Part shown: positions 44,295 through 51,872 of the stretch, piece by piece
Position numbering within the stretch: the first letter of the stretch is position 1
Layout of the letters: each line of letters opens with the position of its first letter
DNA from: Agathobacter sp.
GTDB lineage: Bacteria > Bacillota > Clostridia > Lachnospirales > Lachnospiraceae
Length of the DNA: 64,000 bases
Reading direction: 5' to 3'
NCBI GenBank assembly: GCA_022769125.1
Contig: JALEKN010000060.1
Coordinates: forward strand, 1 to 64,000
The notes under the pieces: generated by a model
Databases searched by the model: none
What the model saw: only the letters and a program-made list of their open reading frames with translations
What the model was told of the DNA's origin: nothing
Made by a program: the position numbers and the translations under genes

Positions 44295-44849
44295 GGCAAT
44301 TGCGGGATTTAGTTACACTACTGAAACACAATTGTGGAACCGTATTTTGACACTTCCCCTTTTAGGGAAAAGCAATTCCGCAAAAATTGTAGAAATTCTT
44401 TCAACCGCCCCGGCGGTGATAGGGTTGTGTCTTATATTGGCTTTGACACTCCCTGCCCGGCTGTTACGCGGTAGACGGACTTTTCTGTCGGCCTTCCTAG
44501 TTTTTCTAAGGCAGGCGGCCTTGCGAAGTTGTTATTAGGAGCATGCTCCTCAAAACTCGCGCCAAGGTTATTTCATTTATATATGTTGCGAGCTCAGACA
44601 GTCGTCGCATGCTCCCATTTCGCGCGGCCCGCCTGCCAAGAAAAACACGAAAGTCCTCAGAAGAAAAGTCCGTCTCTCCGCGAACAGCCGGGCGGGAGTG
44701 TTCAAACCTATAGAAGACAGAACTTATAAATAAACCGCTGGGGCGGTTGGATTAGAATTTCACAATTTGCAGTGGTGCTTTTTCTCAAAAGGGGAAGTAT
44801 AAAAATACGATGCACTATCTGTATAGTGTAACTAAATCCCGCAATTGCC
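44295..44849. repeat. 555-bp near-perfect palindrome (MITE-like element)
   Basis: The outer 26 bases (44295-44320, starting GGCAATTGCGGGATTTAG) are the exact reverse complement of 44824-44849. Pairing continues inward almost the whole way with small bulges: CCGCCCCGGCGGT with ACCGCTGGGGCGG, CCCGGCTGTTACGCGG with CCGCGAACAGCCGGG, GACGGACTTTTCT with AGAAAAGTCCGTC, GGAGCATGC with GCATGCTCC. The loop is near 44561-44587. No gene-like frame inside. It looks like a miniature inverted-repeat element or a huge hairpin RNA. No clear target duplication flanks it. It sits between the phosphatase operon promoter side and tRNA-Pro. Confidence 0.85.
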
Positions 44850-44865
44850 ATTCTGTGTGTGATAA

Positions 44866-44888
44866 AGGCGGATATGCCGCCTTGTGGT
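44866..44888 (-). terminator. possible terminator after tRNA-Pro
   Basis: Stem AAGGCGG / CCGCCTT with a five-base loop and a short TTTAT tail on the minus strand, just after the tRNA 3' end. Confidence 0.45.
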
Positions 44889-44891
44889 AAG

Positions 44892-44966
44892 TCGGGATAA
44901 CAGGATTCGAACCTGCGACCTCACGGCCCCCAGCCGTGCGCTCTAACCAAACTGAGCCACATCCCG
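44892..44966 (-). tRNA. tRNA-Pro (GGG)
   Basis: On the minus strand a full cloverleaf: acceptor CGGGATG / TATCCCG, D-arm GGCTCAGTTTGGTTAGAGC, anticodon stem CACGG / CCGTG around CTGGGGG (anticodon GGG), T-arm GCAGGTTCGAATCCTGT. The 3' CCA is not encoded. Confidence 0.95.
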
Positions 44967-45124
44967 GTAACCCTGTCCGCATAGTGCAAACAGGATTGTA
45001 CATTTCATAGAAAAACATAGCAGACATTCGGGAACATTGCAACCTGATGTGAGTATGGATTTTTAGTTTTTGCCCCGTTTTTCTAAATTATTTCCTCTCT
45101 ATATAATGTCTTCATATAGTCTCA

Positions 45125-45562
45125 TCACGGTAGCCGGTACACCGCCAACCCGTCACAGATCCCACAGTCGCGGAAGCCCTTTTTGACTGCGACCCGCTTT
45201 GTTGCCTCCTGCGCAGGAGCGCACTCGATCACGACACATTTCTGCTCCTGCCGCGCCCAATCGATCAGCCGGTCTGTCAGTGCCGACGCATAGCCATGTC
45301 CCCAATATTCCGGAAGTAGCACCCAGCCAATCTCCACGCTTTCCCCGTCATATTCGTGATAGATTACATAGCCAATAAAAATCCCATTTTTCTCGACAGC
45401 ATACACAAGCGGCGGCTTCGTCAGTCCCGCCTGATGCAGAAACACTTCTGCCTGCTCCCGGTCAAACGGTGGTTCCAGATACCGCATGACCTCCGGGTCA
45501 GACAGCAGCTTATACAATGCATCCGCGTCACCGGGCTGCATATTGCGAATCGTTATATCCAT
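45125..45562 (-). CDS. GNAT acetyltransferase, RimJ/RimL-like
   Basis: 145 aa. DADALYKLLSDPEVMRYLEPPF at the N terminus and VEIGWVLLPEYWGHGYASALTDRLIDWA (motif A, about 77-104) are typical of RimJ/RimL-type acetyltransferases. The substrate is unknown. One of six intact GNAT genes in the window. It lies 28 bases downstream of the flavin reductase gene and may be in its operon. Confidence 0.85.
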   Translation of the reverse strand: MDITIRNMQPGDADALYKLLSDPEVMRYLEPPFDREQAEVFLHQAGLTKPPLVYAVEKNGIFIGYVIYHEYDGESVEIGWVLLPEYWGHGYASALTDRLIDWARQEQKCVVIECAPAQEATKRVAVKKGFRDCGICDGLAVYRLP

Positions 45563-45590
45563 CCTTTTCCCCTCCGCAGTTCCGATTTAT

Positions 45591-46175
45591 CTAATCCCTA
45601 TAAATCGTCTTGCCAAACTCATACGCTTCTTTTAAGTGGTTCGTCTTATCAATCTGGGGCTTCCCGTTGGTATCGCCGCAGCCGCCTGCCAGAAGCATTC
45701 CCTTGTCATGAAATCCGATATAATTGATCACCGCAAATTTGTAATAAGATACAGCCTGTTCGTAAGTCCAGAACAGATCATCAGCGGAGGTCATAAGCAA
45801 AGCCGCGTCTTTTTCCGGGTATTTTTCATATCGTCCCAACGGTGGATTCGGATCTTCCTCCGCGATACAATAGAATCTCTCGATAAATGCTTTCAGCTTA
45901 GATGATATTGTCCAAAATAGCAGCGGGGAAGCAAATACGATCAAGTCGGCTGCTTTTATTTTAGGTATAAGATCGTTAAATCCATCTTTCTGTACACACG
46001 GTTTTCCATAGCGGCAGGCATTGCATCCCATGCAGCCTTTTACTTCAATTTTATTTAGGGATACGATTTCCACGTCATGCCCCACGTCCGTAGCCCCCTG
46101 CGCAAATGAATCAACTAATTGTCTTGTATTTCCCTTGGGGCGACCTCCGCCCAGCACTATCAGGATTCTTTTCAT
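45591..46175 (-). CDS. flavodoxin-like NADPH-dependent FMN reductase
   Basis: 194 aa. N-terminal ILIVLGGGRPKGNTRQLVDSF is the FMN phosphate-binding loop (GxPxGNT). The iron-sulfur flavoprotein-like cysteine motif GCMGCNACRYGKPC (about 47-60) follows, and ADLIVFASPLLFWTISSKLKAFIERF holds the flavin-contact region. It probably reduces quinones or nitro compounds, or serves in electron transfer. The upstream region is occupied by gene remnants. Confidence 0.85.
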   Translation of the reverse strand: MKRILIVLGGGRPKGNTRQLVDSFAQGATDVGHDVEIVSLNKIEVKGCMGCNACRYGKPCVQKDGFNDLIPKIKAADLIVFASPLLFWTISSKLKAFIERFYCIAEEDPNPPLGRYEKYPEKDAALLMTSADDLFWTYEQAVSYYKFAVINYIGFHDKGMLLAGGCGDTNGKPQIDKTNHLKEAYEFGKTIYRD

Positions 46176-46193
46176 TGTGTCTGTTCCTCTTTC

Positions 46194-46382
46194 TCAATTT
46201 GTTCCGCTGTCAAGGTAAACGCATCTCCGTACATTGTCCATTCCAGCGGTAGAGCCCCTGCCGTCTCCAATGTACTCGATGTACGCATATTGCTTGGCGT
46301 AGTCTGTGCTTGAGTTCTCGACGCTGGAGACAAGTGCAAAGACTTCTTTGCGGAGCAGCCCGGATGAAATGTCAATCATCAA
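46194..46382 (-). pseudogene. remnant of a GH46 chitosanase gene
   Basis: The minus-strand frame reads ALVSSVENSSTDYAKQYAYIEYIGDGRGSTAG, which matches the start of family 46 chitosanases, where SSFENSS ... YAYIEDIGDGRGYTAGI holds the catalytic Glu and Asp. After GSTAG the homology ends and the frame closes. Only about 45 of some 240 residues remain, and there is no signal peptide. A decayed fragment. Confidence 0.65.
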
Positions 46383-46434
46383 AATCCCCTCTTGTTTATG
46401 TGCTGCATTTTATTTGTCACCGGCATTTACAGTT

Positions 46435-46601
46435 TCAACAAATACAAGCTGCTGTCCCTGTCCGGATAAGTATTGGTATCGGCAGTTCTTCTGTGCTGAT
46501 TCTGGTAAATCCCGCTCGCTCATAAAACTTGTGTGACACATGGGCGGCCGCAGGCGTATCTAATATGATACAGTGAACCGCTTTGCTGACAGCATATTCC
46601 G
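46435..46601 (-). pseudogene. C-terminal remnant of a GNAT acetyltransferase
   Basis: The frame reads EYAVSKAVHCIILDTPAAAHVSHKFYERAGFTRI, the last strand-helix of a GNAT fold (HxFYERAGF), then TEELPIPILI and a stop at 46435. There is no start codon or motif A upstream; the DNA before it is the repeat array. A decayed fragment. Confidence 0.6.
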
Positions 46602-46634
46602 ATTTTTCCATTTTCCACTCCGTTTTACAGTTTT

Positions 46635-46811
46635 CTTGTGATGGTTTTTGAACATTTTCTCATCTAACCATCACACTTTACGACTCCCTTGTGATGGTTA
46701 TTAGACATTTTCTCCCATAGCCATTACATTTTGCTACTCCCTTGTGATGGTTTTTGCGCATTTTTCCTCTTAACCATCACATTTCGCGTCTCTCTTGTGA
46801 TGGTTAATAAA
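46635..46811. repeat. 53-bp tandem repeat array, 3.3 copies, hairpin-forming
   Basis: Units begin with CTTGTGATGGTT at 46635, 46688, 46741 and 46794 (partial): the period is exactly 53. In each full unit TGTGATGGTT is followed 19 bases later by AACCATCACA, its reverse complement, so each can form a 10-bp hairpin. In the second unit changes give G-U pairs (TAGCCATTACA), keeping the stem. Same period and stem as the array at 61217. The rest of 46812-46957 shows nothing recognisable. Confidence 0.9.
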
Positions 46812-46957
46812 TAATCGCCTAGCCGTTCTATATCTCTGGCTTCTTGCCCTACGGACAATAAGCAGCCCTCACTCTCTAAGGAGCTCGATCAATCCCGATT
46901 TTTCCATTTATTCTGCAAACCGGAATCTTCCTTATCCAAGCATAAACCGTAATTTAC

Positions 46958-47704
46958 TCAAATCAAAAGACCAACATCGGCTCCATACATACAGATTCTC
47001 AGGATTCCCAGAATAACCAGATGTGCGGGATAATAAATATAGAAGAACCATTTCAGCCATTTTGTTTTTCCGCGCTCGCCATTATACATACGCAGAAAAG
47101 GATAGACGAGAATGACGCCAAGACAAATAACACCATACACTTTGCTTACGAAGAGGAACGATACTATCGCGTAAATCACAACCCATCCCATCATGGAAAT
47201 CATCTGTTTTGATAGGTTGCCGCGATATTTATTGATCTGAAGTATTGCAAGTATCGCTATGCAGCTCCAATCCGCGGGAAAAGCGCTCCAGATCAGCATA
47301 AAAATAATAACAATTTTCAATTTGCTGTTCAGCTTCTCTGGTTTCAAATCGGCAAGCCACATGACCACTACTGCTATAAAAAGCGGATACATCACGCTTG
47401 TCTGGTTGAATATGCCTGTCTTGAATGGGATGATGTTGACTCCGAATGCAAAACAATATGCGAAATGGGAGACGAACGCAAACAGTCCTAGTCGGAATAT
47501 GTATTTTCCAATATTTCTGGTATGATGATATCCTTCTACTATAAAGAACCACATAATTGGCGCTGTCAGGCGTCCAATCAAATGCATAGCAATTGGCAGT
47601 GCCTCTGCCGGGAAGCCCGGATAAAACAGATCCGTAAAATGATCTATCGTCATTGCAATAATCGCAATAAGTTTCAAGTGGTTTGAATTCAATCTTTTTT
47701 CCAT
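46958..47704 (-). CDS. TraX family membrane protein
   Basis: 248 aa from the ATG behind GGGAG. About seven to eight membrane helices. TraX marks: LKLIAIIAMTIDHF at the N terminus, HLIGRLTAPIMWFFIVEGYHHTRN, and YYPAHLVILGIL near the end (the His is conserved). TraX was first known as the F-pilin acetylase; chromosomal relatives in Firmicutes are presumed acyltransferases of the outer cell layer. No conjugation genes are near. Confidence 0.85.
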   Translation of the reverse strand: MEKRLNSNHLKLIAIIAMTIDHFTDLFYPGFPAEALPIAMHLIGRLTAPIMWFFIVEGYHHTRNIGKYIFRLGLFAFVSHFAYCFAFGVNIIPFKTGIFNQTSVMYPLFIAVVVMWLADLKPEKLNSKLKIVIIFMLIWSAFPADWSCIAILAILQINKYRGNLSKQMISMMGWVVIYAIVSFLFVSKVYGVICLGVILVYPFLRMYNGERGKTKWLKWFFYIYYPAHLVILGILRICMYGADVGLLI

Positions 47705-47733
47705 AACTAACTCCCAAAATCCGAACACAGATA

Positions 47734-48228
47734 CTACAGCTCTGTAAATTCTGCTACGTTTCCATGCCTTTGAATCAGTTCCATCAGATCATCCGCCTGC
47801 ATCCAGATTGTTGCTGTGTTATCGTTTGGATGTACACCGATTTTGCCACCAATGAAACTTTTATCCAGATAAAAATGTACCCGGCGCTCTGCATCATTCA
47901 AAATTCCAAGCGGCGTGACAGCTCCGGGTGTAAGTCCCATGACGGCAGACAATTCTTCCGGCGATGCAAAGGAAAGCGGCCTAAGTCCATGCTGTCTGCG
48001 GAATTCTTTAAGATTTACCCGTTTATCGCCCTTTACGGTAATCAGATAGTAATTCTGTTTCCTATCATCCCGGATAAACAAGTTTTTCGCATCACACTCC
48101 GGATAGGGCAGATCAAGAGCCTCCGCTTCTTCCATGTTGAATACCGCTTTGTGCTCGCTCGCCTCATAAACAATATTGTGCTCTGTAAGATATTGATAAG
48201 TTTCTGTCTTATTCATTGTGATACTCAT
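47734..48228 (-). CDS. prolyl-tRNA editing protein (YbaK/ProXp-like)
   Basis: 164 aa from the ATG at 48228, whose bases overlap the stop of the acetyltransferase gene as ATGA. The YbaK/PrdX deacylase fold is marked by ALDLPYPECDAKNLFIRDDRKQNYYLITVKGDKRVNLKEF and LGLTPGAVTPLGILND (here MGLTPGAVTPLG), with HFYLDKSFIGGKIGVHPNDNTATIWM following. It frees tRNA-Pro from wrongly attached Ala or Cys. The conserved Lys for substrate contact is in DAKNLF. Confidence 0.9.
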   Translation of the reverse strand: MSITMNKTETYQYLTEHNIVYEASEHKAVFNMEEAEALDLPYPECDAKNLFIRDDRKQNYYLITVKGDKRVNLKEFRRQHGLRPLSFASPEELSAVMGLTPGAVTPLGILNDAERRVHFYLDKSFIGGKIGVHPNDNTATIWMQADDLMELIQRHGNVAEFTEL

Positions 48229-48665
48229 TCCACCGTAAATCCCGTCCACTCGATCTTGTTGTACTGCATTACGTCTTCCGCCTTCTCCATGCCAAGCTTC
48301 TCGTAAAATCCAATCGCATCATCGTTGGCGATCAGATAAACCGCGATGTCCTTCTCGCCGCCTGCGATCTCATGGGCGCTTGCCATTAAGCGCCTGCCGA
48401 TGCCGTGCCCCTCGTAGGCTCTGTCTACGCCCAGATCCGTGATGTAAAGCCAGTAGGCAAAATCCGTCAGACCAAGCAGAACACCGACTGCTGCACCCGC
48501 CTCGTTCCGGGCAACAAGGCTTATGGAAGCGTTCTTTACCAGTTTTGCGATCCTCTCATTAAACCGTTCTTTCGGGTACTGAGAACCTAAGTCGGTTCTT
48601 TTCAAAAAGTCGATATATTCTTCCGCCGAGATCCGCTCCTGACGGATCGTTATTTTTTCGTCCAT
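48225..48665 (-). CDS. GNAT family N-acetyltransferase
   Basis: 146 aa. Motif A is DLGVDRAYEGHGIGRRLMASAHEIAG (about 76-102), followed by AVYLIANDDAIGFYEKLGMEKAED. A single-domain acetyltransferase of unknown substrate. AGAGGTG lies before the ATG. It overlaps the prolyl-tRNA editing gene by four bases, so the two are translated together. Confidence 0.85.
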   Translation of the reverse strand: MDEKITIRQERISAEEYIDFLKRTDLGSQYPKERFNERIAKLVKNASISLVARNEAGAAVGVLLGLTDFAYWLYITDLGVDRAYEGHGIGRRLMASAHEIAGGEKDIAVYLIANDDAIGFYEKLGMEKAEDVMQYNKIEWTGFTVE

Positions 48666-48697
48666 GCCGCACCTCTTTCGGGTTTAATTTGAGCTTC

Positions 48698-49321
48698 TTA
48701 CTCTCTTTTTATCCTCGTAACATGGAAGTTGCAGCACTCGTCCCCCTGCGCCAAGGTTTTGGTGCGATGCAGCTGTCCGCCTTCATTTCTATAATTTCTC
48801 TCATCCATATTGCAAAGGCATGGAACAAACTCGAAGCAGTTCTCGCGCTTGCCGAGCTTGCAGATGCCGCATTCCGTATATGTATTGTAAAACTCGTCGA
48901 CACCCTTCTCATAGCGGAACTTCCAGTCAAGCTCATACTTTGAGTTCTGGCTTGCGATGCTCTCTTTCACTTTTTTGTCCTGCACTTCATCGGTAAATAA
49001 CGTGCATTTCTTGTTCTTGTGCGCCTTTACCATAAATGTAGAGTCAAAAACTGCCGTAACCATCTCGTTCACAATGTCCGGTGTGATCTTGTCCGGCTCC
49101 GCCTTATGCAAAGAAAAAACAAATGCCGCAATGTACAAATTCGCCTCCAAGGAGCTTCCGCCTATGTCCGGCGTCCGCAAAAGCATCGCTTTGTATTCTC
49201 TTTTCACAGATTGTTTGTAGCTTTTCATATCCATTTCCGGATGCAGCTCCGCAAGTCTGGCCAATGCCGGCTTAAAGCATAACAATTCTACCGCTTTCGC
49301 AAAGATTCCGTATTTTAGCAT
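48698..49321 (-). CDS. ATC hydrolase family protein
   Basis: 207 aa, resembling the L-2-amino-thiazoline-4-carboxylic acid hydrolase family (PF14196). It is helical, with the cysteine-rich C-terminal signature YTECGICKLGKRENCFEFVPCLCNMDE (about 148-174). In Pseudomonas the enzyme opens a thiazoline ring on the way to cysteine; in Firmicutes the family is wide and the substrate uncertain. GGAGGA precedes the ATG at 49321. Confidence 0.75.
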   Translation of the reverse strand: MLKYGIFAKAVELLCFKPALARLAELHPEMDMKSYKQSVKREYKAMLLRTPDIGGSSLEANLYIAAFVFSLHKAEPDKITPDIVNEMVTAVFDSTFMVKAHKNKKCTLFTDEVQDKKVKESIASQNSKYELDWKFRYEKGVDEFYNTYTECGICKLGKRENCFEFVPCLCNMDERNYRNEGGQLHRTKTLAQGDECCNFHVTRIKRE

Positions 49322-49410
49322 TTTTCAGTCCTCCTTTTGACATTATGTAAACATTATTGTGATGGTTCTTGCACCTTTCTGCAATTTTACATTATGCTTT
49401 CTCAGCCCCG

Positions 49411-50412
49411 CTAACAGATACGCGGCAGTCCCTCGCCCTGCAGAATGTCAAGGTTCCGCTTCCCTCCGATGCGGGTGCGGAGCACCAGACGCCCCTTTTC
49501 TGCCTCGGTCGTAGCTTCCTTTACCTCTCCGATTGCAACCGCATTCCCGCCATACCGGGATGCACGGATCAGCTCGACTGCACGCTCGGCGTCTTCCGCT
49601 GCGACAATGGCGACCATTTTCCCTTCATTACCCATGTAAAGCGGGTCAAGTCCGAGCAGCCCACAAAAGTCCCGCACCTGTGCATCGACTGGAAGATCTT
49701 CCTCCCGGATCTCGAACTGCAGACCGCTGCTTACCGCAAGCTCCTTTAACACAGTGGCAAGCCCGCCTCTCGTCACATCGCGGAAAACGTGCGCTTTTAT
49801 CCCATTGGACAATAACGCCTGCACCATCTCTCCCAGCGGTGCGTTATCGCTTTGGATCGTGTTGGTTATCTCCATGCGCTGGCTCAAAATTGCGGCATGG
49901 TGATCCCCGACATTGCCGGACACGATGATCACATCGCCCGGTCGACTGTTACGCGCCTTTATATCCACCCCTTCCGGGACAAATCCGACTCCGGTCGTAT
50001 TGATGTATACGCCCCCCGCGCCCTCGATTACCTTCGTGTCGCCTGCAACAACGATCACGCCCGCTTCCTTTGCGGTTGCCGCCATCGATGCGACGATCTT
50101 TTTCAGCTGGGCGATGTCTGCGCCCTCCTCCAGTATGAATCCGCAGGTGATATACTTTGGTGTTGCGCCCCGCATGAGCAGGTCGTTTACCGTTCCGCAG
50201 ATGCACAGACGCCCGATATCTCCTCCCGGAAACTCAAGCGGTGTTACCACAAAACTGTCTGTGGTCATCGCGATTGTCGCGTTTCCCGGAACAACTGCTG
50301 CGTCCTCCATCTGCGAGAGCACTTCGTTGGAAAATGCCTGTTCAAATATTTCCGAAATCAATTCTCCTGTGGCACGGCCCCCACTGCCATGCTCCATGAC
50401 TATCTTGTCCAT
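49411..50412 (-). CDS. hypE: HypE, [NiFe]-hydrogenase maturation (carbamoyl dehydratase)
   Basis: 333 aa from the ATG at 50412 behind GGGGGGAT. The AIR-synthase-like fold is marked by MEHGSGGRAT at the N terminus, DSFVVTPLEFPGGDIGRLCICGTVNDLLMRGA and VIEGAGGVYINTTGVG. The C terminus is PRIC, whose last Cys carries the thiocarbamate turned into cyanide for the iron centre. Works with HypF, HypC and HypD. Ninety-seven bases separate it from hypD; all three genes run in one direction. Confidence 0.95.
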   Translation of the reverse strand: MDKIVMEHGSGGRATGELISEIFEQAFSNEVLSQMEDAAVVPGNATIAMTTDSFVVTPLEFPGGDIGRLCICGTVNDLLMRGATPKYITCGFILEEGADIAQLKKIVASMAATAKEAGVIVVAGDTKVIEGAGGVYINTTGVGFVPEGVDIKARNSRPGDVIIVSGNVGDHHAAILSQRMEITNTIQSDNAPLGEMVQALLSNGIKAHVFRDVTRGGLATVLKELAVSSGLQFEIREEDLPVDAQVRDFCGLLGLDPLYMGNEGKMVAIVAAEDAERAVELIRASRYGGNAVAIGEVKEATTEAEKGRLVLRTRIGGKRNLDILQGEGLPRIC

Positions 50413-50509
50413 AATATCCCCCCAACTTATATCGTAATCTGTAAAACCTTCCGGTTGCTTTTGCGGCATTTCGCCCTTGTTTCTTGTAAAATTGCAATAT
50501 GGTTTGCAG

Positions 50510-51550
50510 CTAACGGTTCTCATATGCCTGAAAACAGCTTCCCTCGTAAGAAACCATGCATGCGCCCTGTGGATTCTGCGGATAGCAGATCTTTCCGAAC
50601 AGCGGGCAGTCCGCCGGACGCATATTCCCTTTTAAGATCTCGCCGCAGCAGCAGCCCTTGTTTTTCTTATGATCCTCGTCAAGCCCCATACTTCCCGCAT
50701 CAAAACCCAGATATTCGTCGCGCAGGCGCAAGCCCGAATCTGCTATGGCGCCCATTCCCCGCCAGGTAGCTTCGCACGGTGTAAAATACTTCGCGAGTTT
50801 TTGCAGCGCGACAGCATTGCCCTCCGTCTCCACCACTGACGGATAATAGTTGCGGACACCCGCCTCATGGTTTGCCGCCATCCGGACAAGCCCATAGATT
50901 GCGATCACAAGCTCTGTATCCGCAAATCCGGATACTGCAAACGGAATTCCGTATTTCTCTGCCAATCCTTTGAAATATGCACTTCCGGTTATCGCACACA
51001 CATGTCCCGGTGCGAGAAATCCATCTATCTTTGCACCGCTTGCGATCAGCCAGTCAACTGCTTTTGGCATAGTCTTGAGCGCGGTCAGGATACGGATGTT
51101 GCTCAATCCGTTTTTCTGCGCCTCCTCGATCAAAAGTGTGTATACAGGCGCCGTTGTCTCAAAGCCCACAGCCGCAAAGACGTAGTTTATCTGCGGATGT
51201 TCCTTCGCAAGTGCAATCACATCCATCGGTGAGTACACCATGACAACATTGGCACCCTCGCCTTTTGCCTCGCTCAGGCTCTGCTCGCTTCCCGGAACGC
51301 GCAGCAGATCCCCAAAGGATGCCACGCACGTGTCCGGCGTTTTCGCAAGCGCGATCAATTTGTCTATGTATGCCGATGGCGTCACGCACACCGGGCAGCC
51401 CGGACCGCTGATCAGCTCTATTTTCGGCGACAAGATATCGCGGATACCATACTTCGCGATCGCCGCCGTATGGCTCCCGCATATTTCCATGAACCGGAGC
51501 GGTTTTCCGTCATATTCATTTAGATATGTGCTGATTTCTTCGATTGTCAT
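50510..51550 (-). CDS. hypD: HypD, [NiFe]-hydrogenase maturation Fe-S protein
   Basis: 346 aa. FMEICGSHTAAIAKYGIRDIL and SGPGCPVCVTP hold the conserved Cys and CPVC motif, PGHVCAITG is a third conserved site, and the C-terminal cysteine array (CCCGEILKG ... CPLFGKIC ... CMVSYEGSC) binds a 4Fe-4S cluster. HypD assembles the Fe(CN)2CO group with HypC. Its start overlaps the hypC stop as ATGA. Confidence 0.95.
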   Translation of the reverse strand: MTIEEISTYLNEYDGKPLRFMEICGSHTAAIAKYGIRDILSPKIELISGPGCPVCVTPSAYIDKLIALAKTPDTCVASFGDLLRVPGSEQSLSEAKGEGANVVMVYSPMDVIALAKEHPQINYVFAAVGFETTAPVYTLLIEEAQKNGLSNIRILTALKTMPKAVDWLIASGAKIDGFLAPGHVCAITGSAYFKGLAEKYGIPFAVSGFADTELVIAIYGLVRMAANHEAGVRNYYPSVVETEGNAVALQKLAKYFTPCEATWRGMGAIADSGLRLRDEYLGFDAGSMGLDEDHKKNKGCCCGEILKGNMRPADCPLFGKICYPQNPQGACMVSYEGSCFQAYENR

Positions 51551-51756
51551 GACTCTAACCCACTCATCAGATCGATGATCTCCTCTGCCTCCCTCTGCTT
51601 CATCGTCTGAATTACACAGCCGGCATGGACGAGCACATAATCCCCGACTTCCGCCTTAACCAGCCCGATATACGCAGTTACCTGATTTCCCGAAAAATCT
51701 ACTACTGCTTTGCCATCCTCGATCGACAGCACCTTACCTGGAATTGCTACACACAT
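51547..51756 (-). CDS. hypC: HypC, hydrogenase maturation chaperone
   Basis: 69 aa, starting MCVAIPGKVLSI; the N-terminal Cys2, essential for binding the iron ligand carrier and the hydrogenase subunit, is present. First gene of hypC-hypD-hypE. AAAGGAGGT precedes the ATG. No hypA, hypB, hypF or hydrogenase genes are in the window. A GGGGACGTTCC-type repeat abuts its ribosome binding site. Confidence 0.95.
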   Translation of the reverse strand: MCVAIPGKVLSIEDGKAVVDFSGNQVTAYIGLVKAEVGDYVLVHAGCVIQTMKQREAEEIIDLMSGLES

Positions 51757-51773
51757 TAAATTCTACCTCCTTT

Positions 51774-51812
51774 GGGGACGTTCCTTTTGGCACGCGGAGC
51801 GCCCTTTGGCTC
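51774..51812. repeat. dispersed repeat with GGGGACGTTCCTTTTG core, copy 1
   Basis: GGGGACGTTCCTTTTGGCAC, then a GCGGAGCGCCCTTTGGC stretch. It lies just upstream of hypC. The same core is found at 58241 and, inverted, at 62684. Looks like a REP-type element as associated with RAYT transposases; none is in the window. Confidence 0.7.
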
Positions 51813-51872
51813 GCAAAAATGTTGCTGCCCTCTCTCAAAATAGTATAGCACAACCGGCATCATGTGTAATCC

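Noticed and set aside
44280-44295. Target-site duplication around the palindrome
   Set aside because: The flanks (ATA on the left, ATT on the right) do not form a convincing direct repeat.
44332-44729. Open frames inside the 555-bp palindrome
   Set aside because: Low-complexity translations, no ribosome binding site, fully explained by the inverted repeat.
46635-46811. CRISPR array
   Set aside because: The repeats join without unique spacers, the whole 53-base unit recurs and drifts, and no cas genes are in the window.
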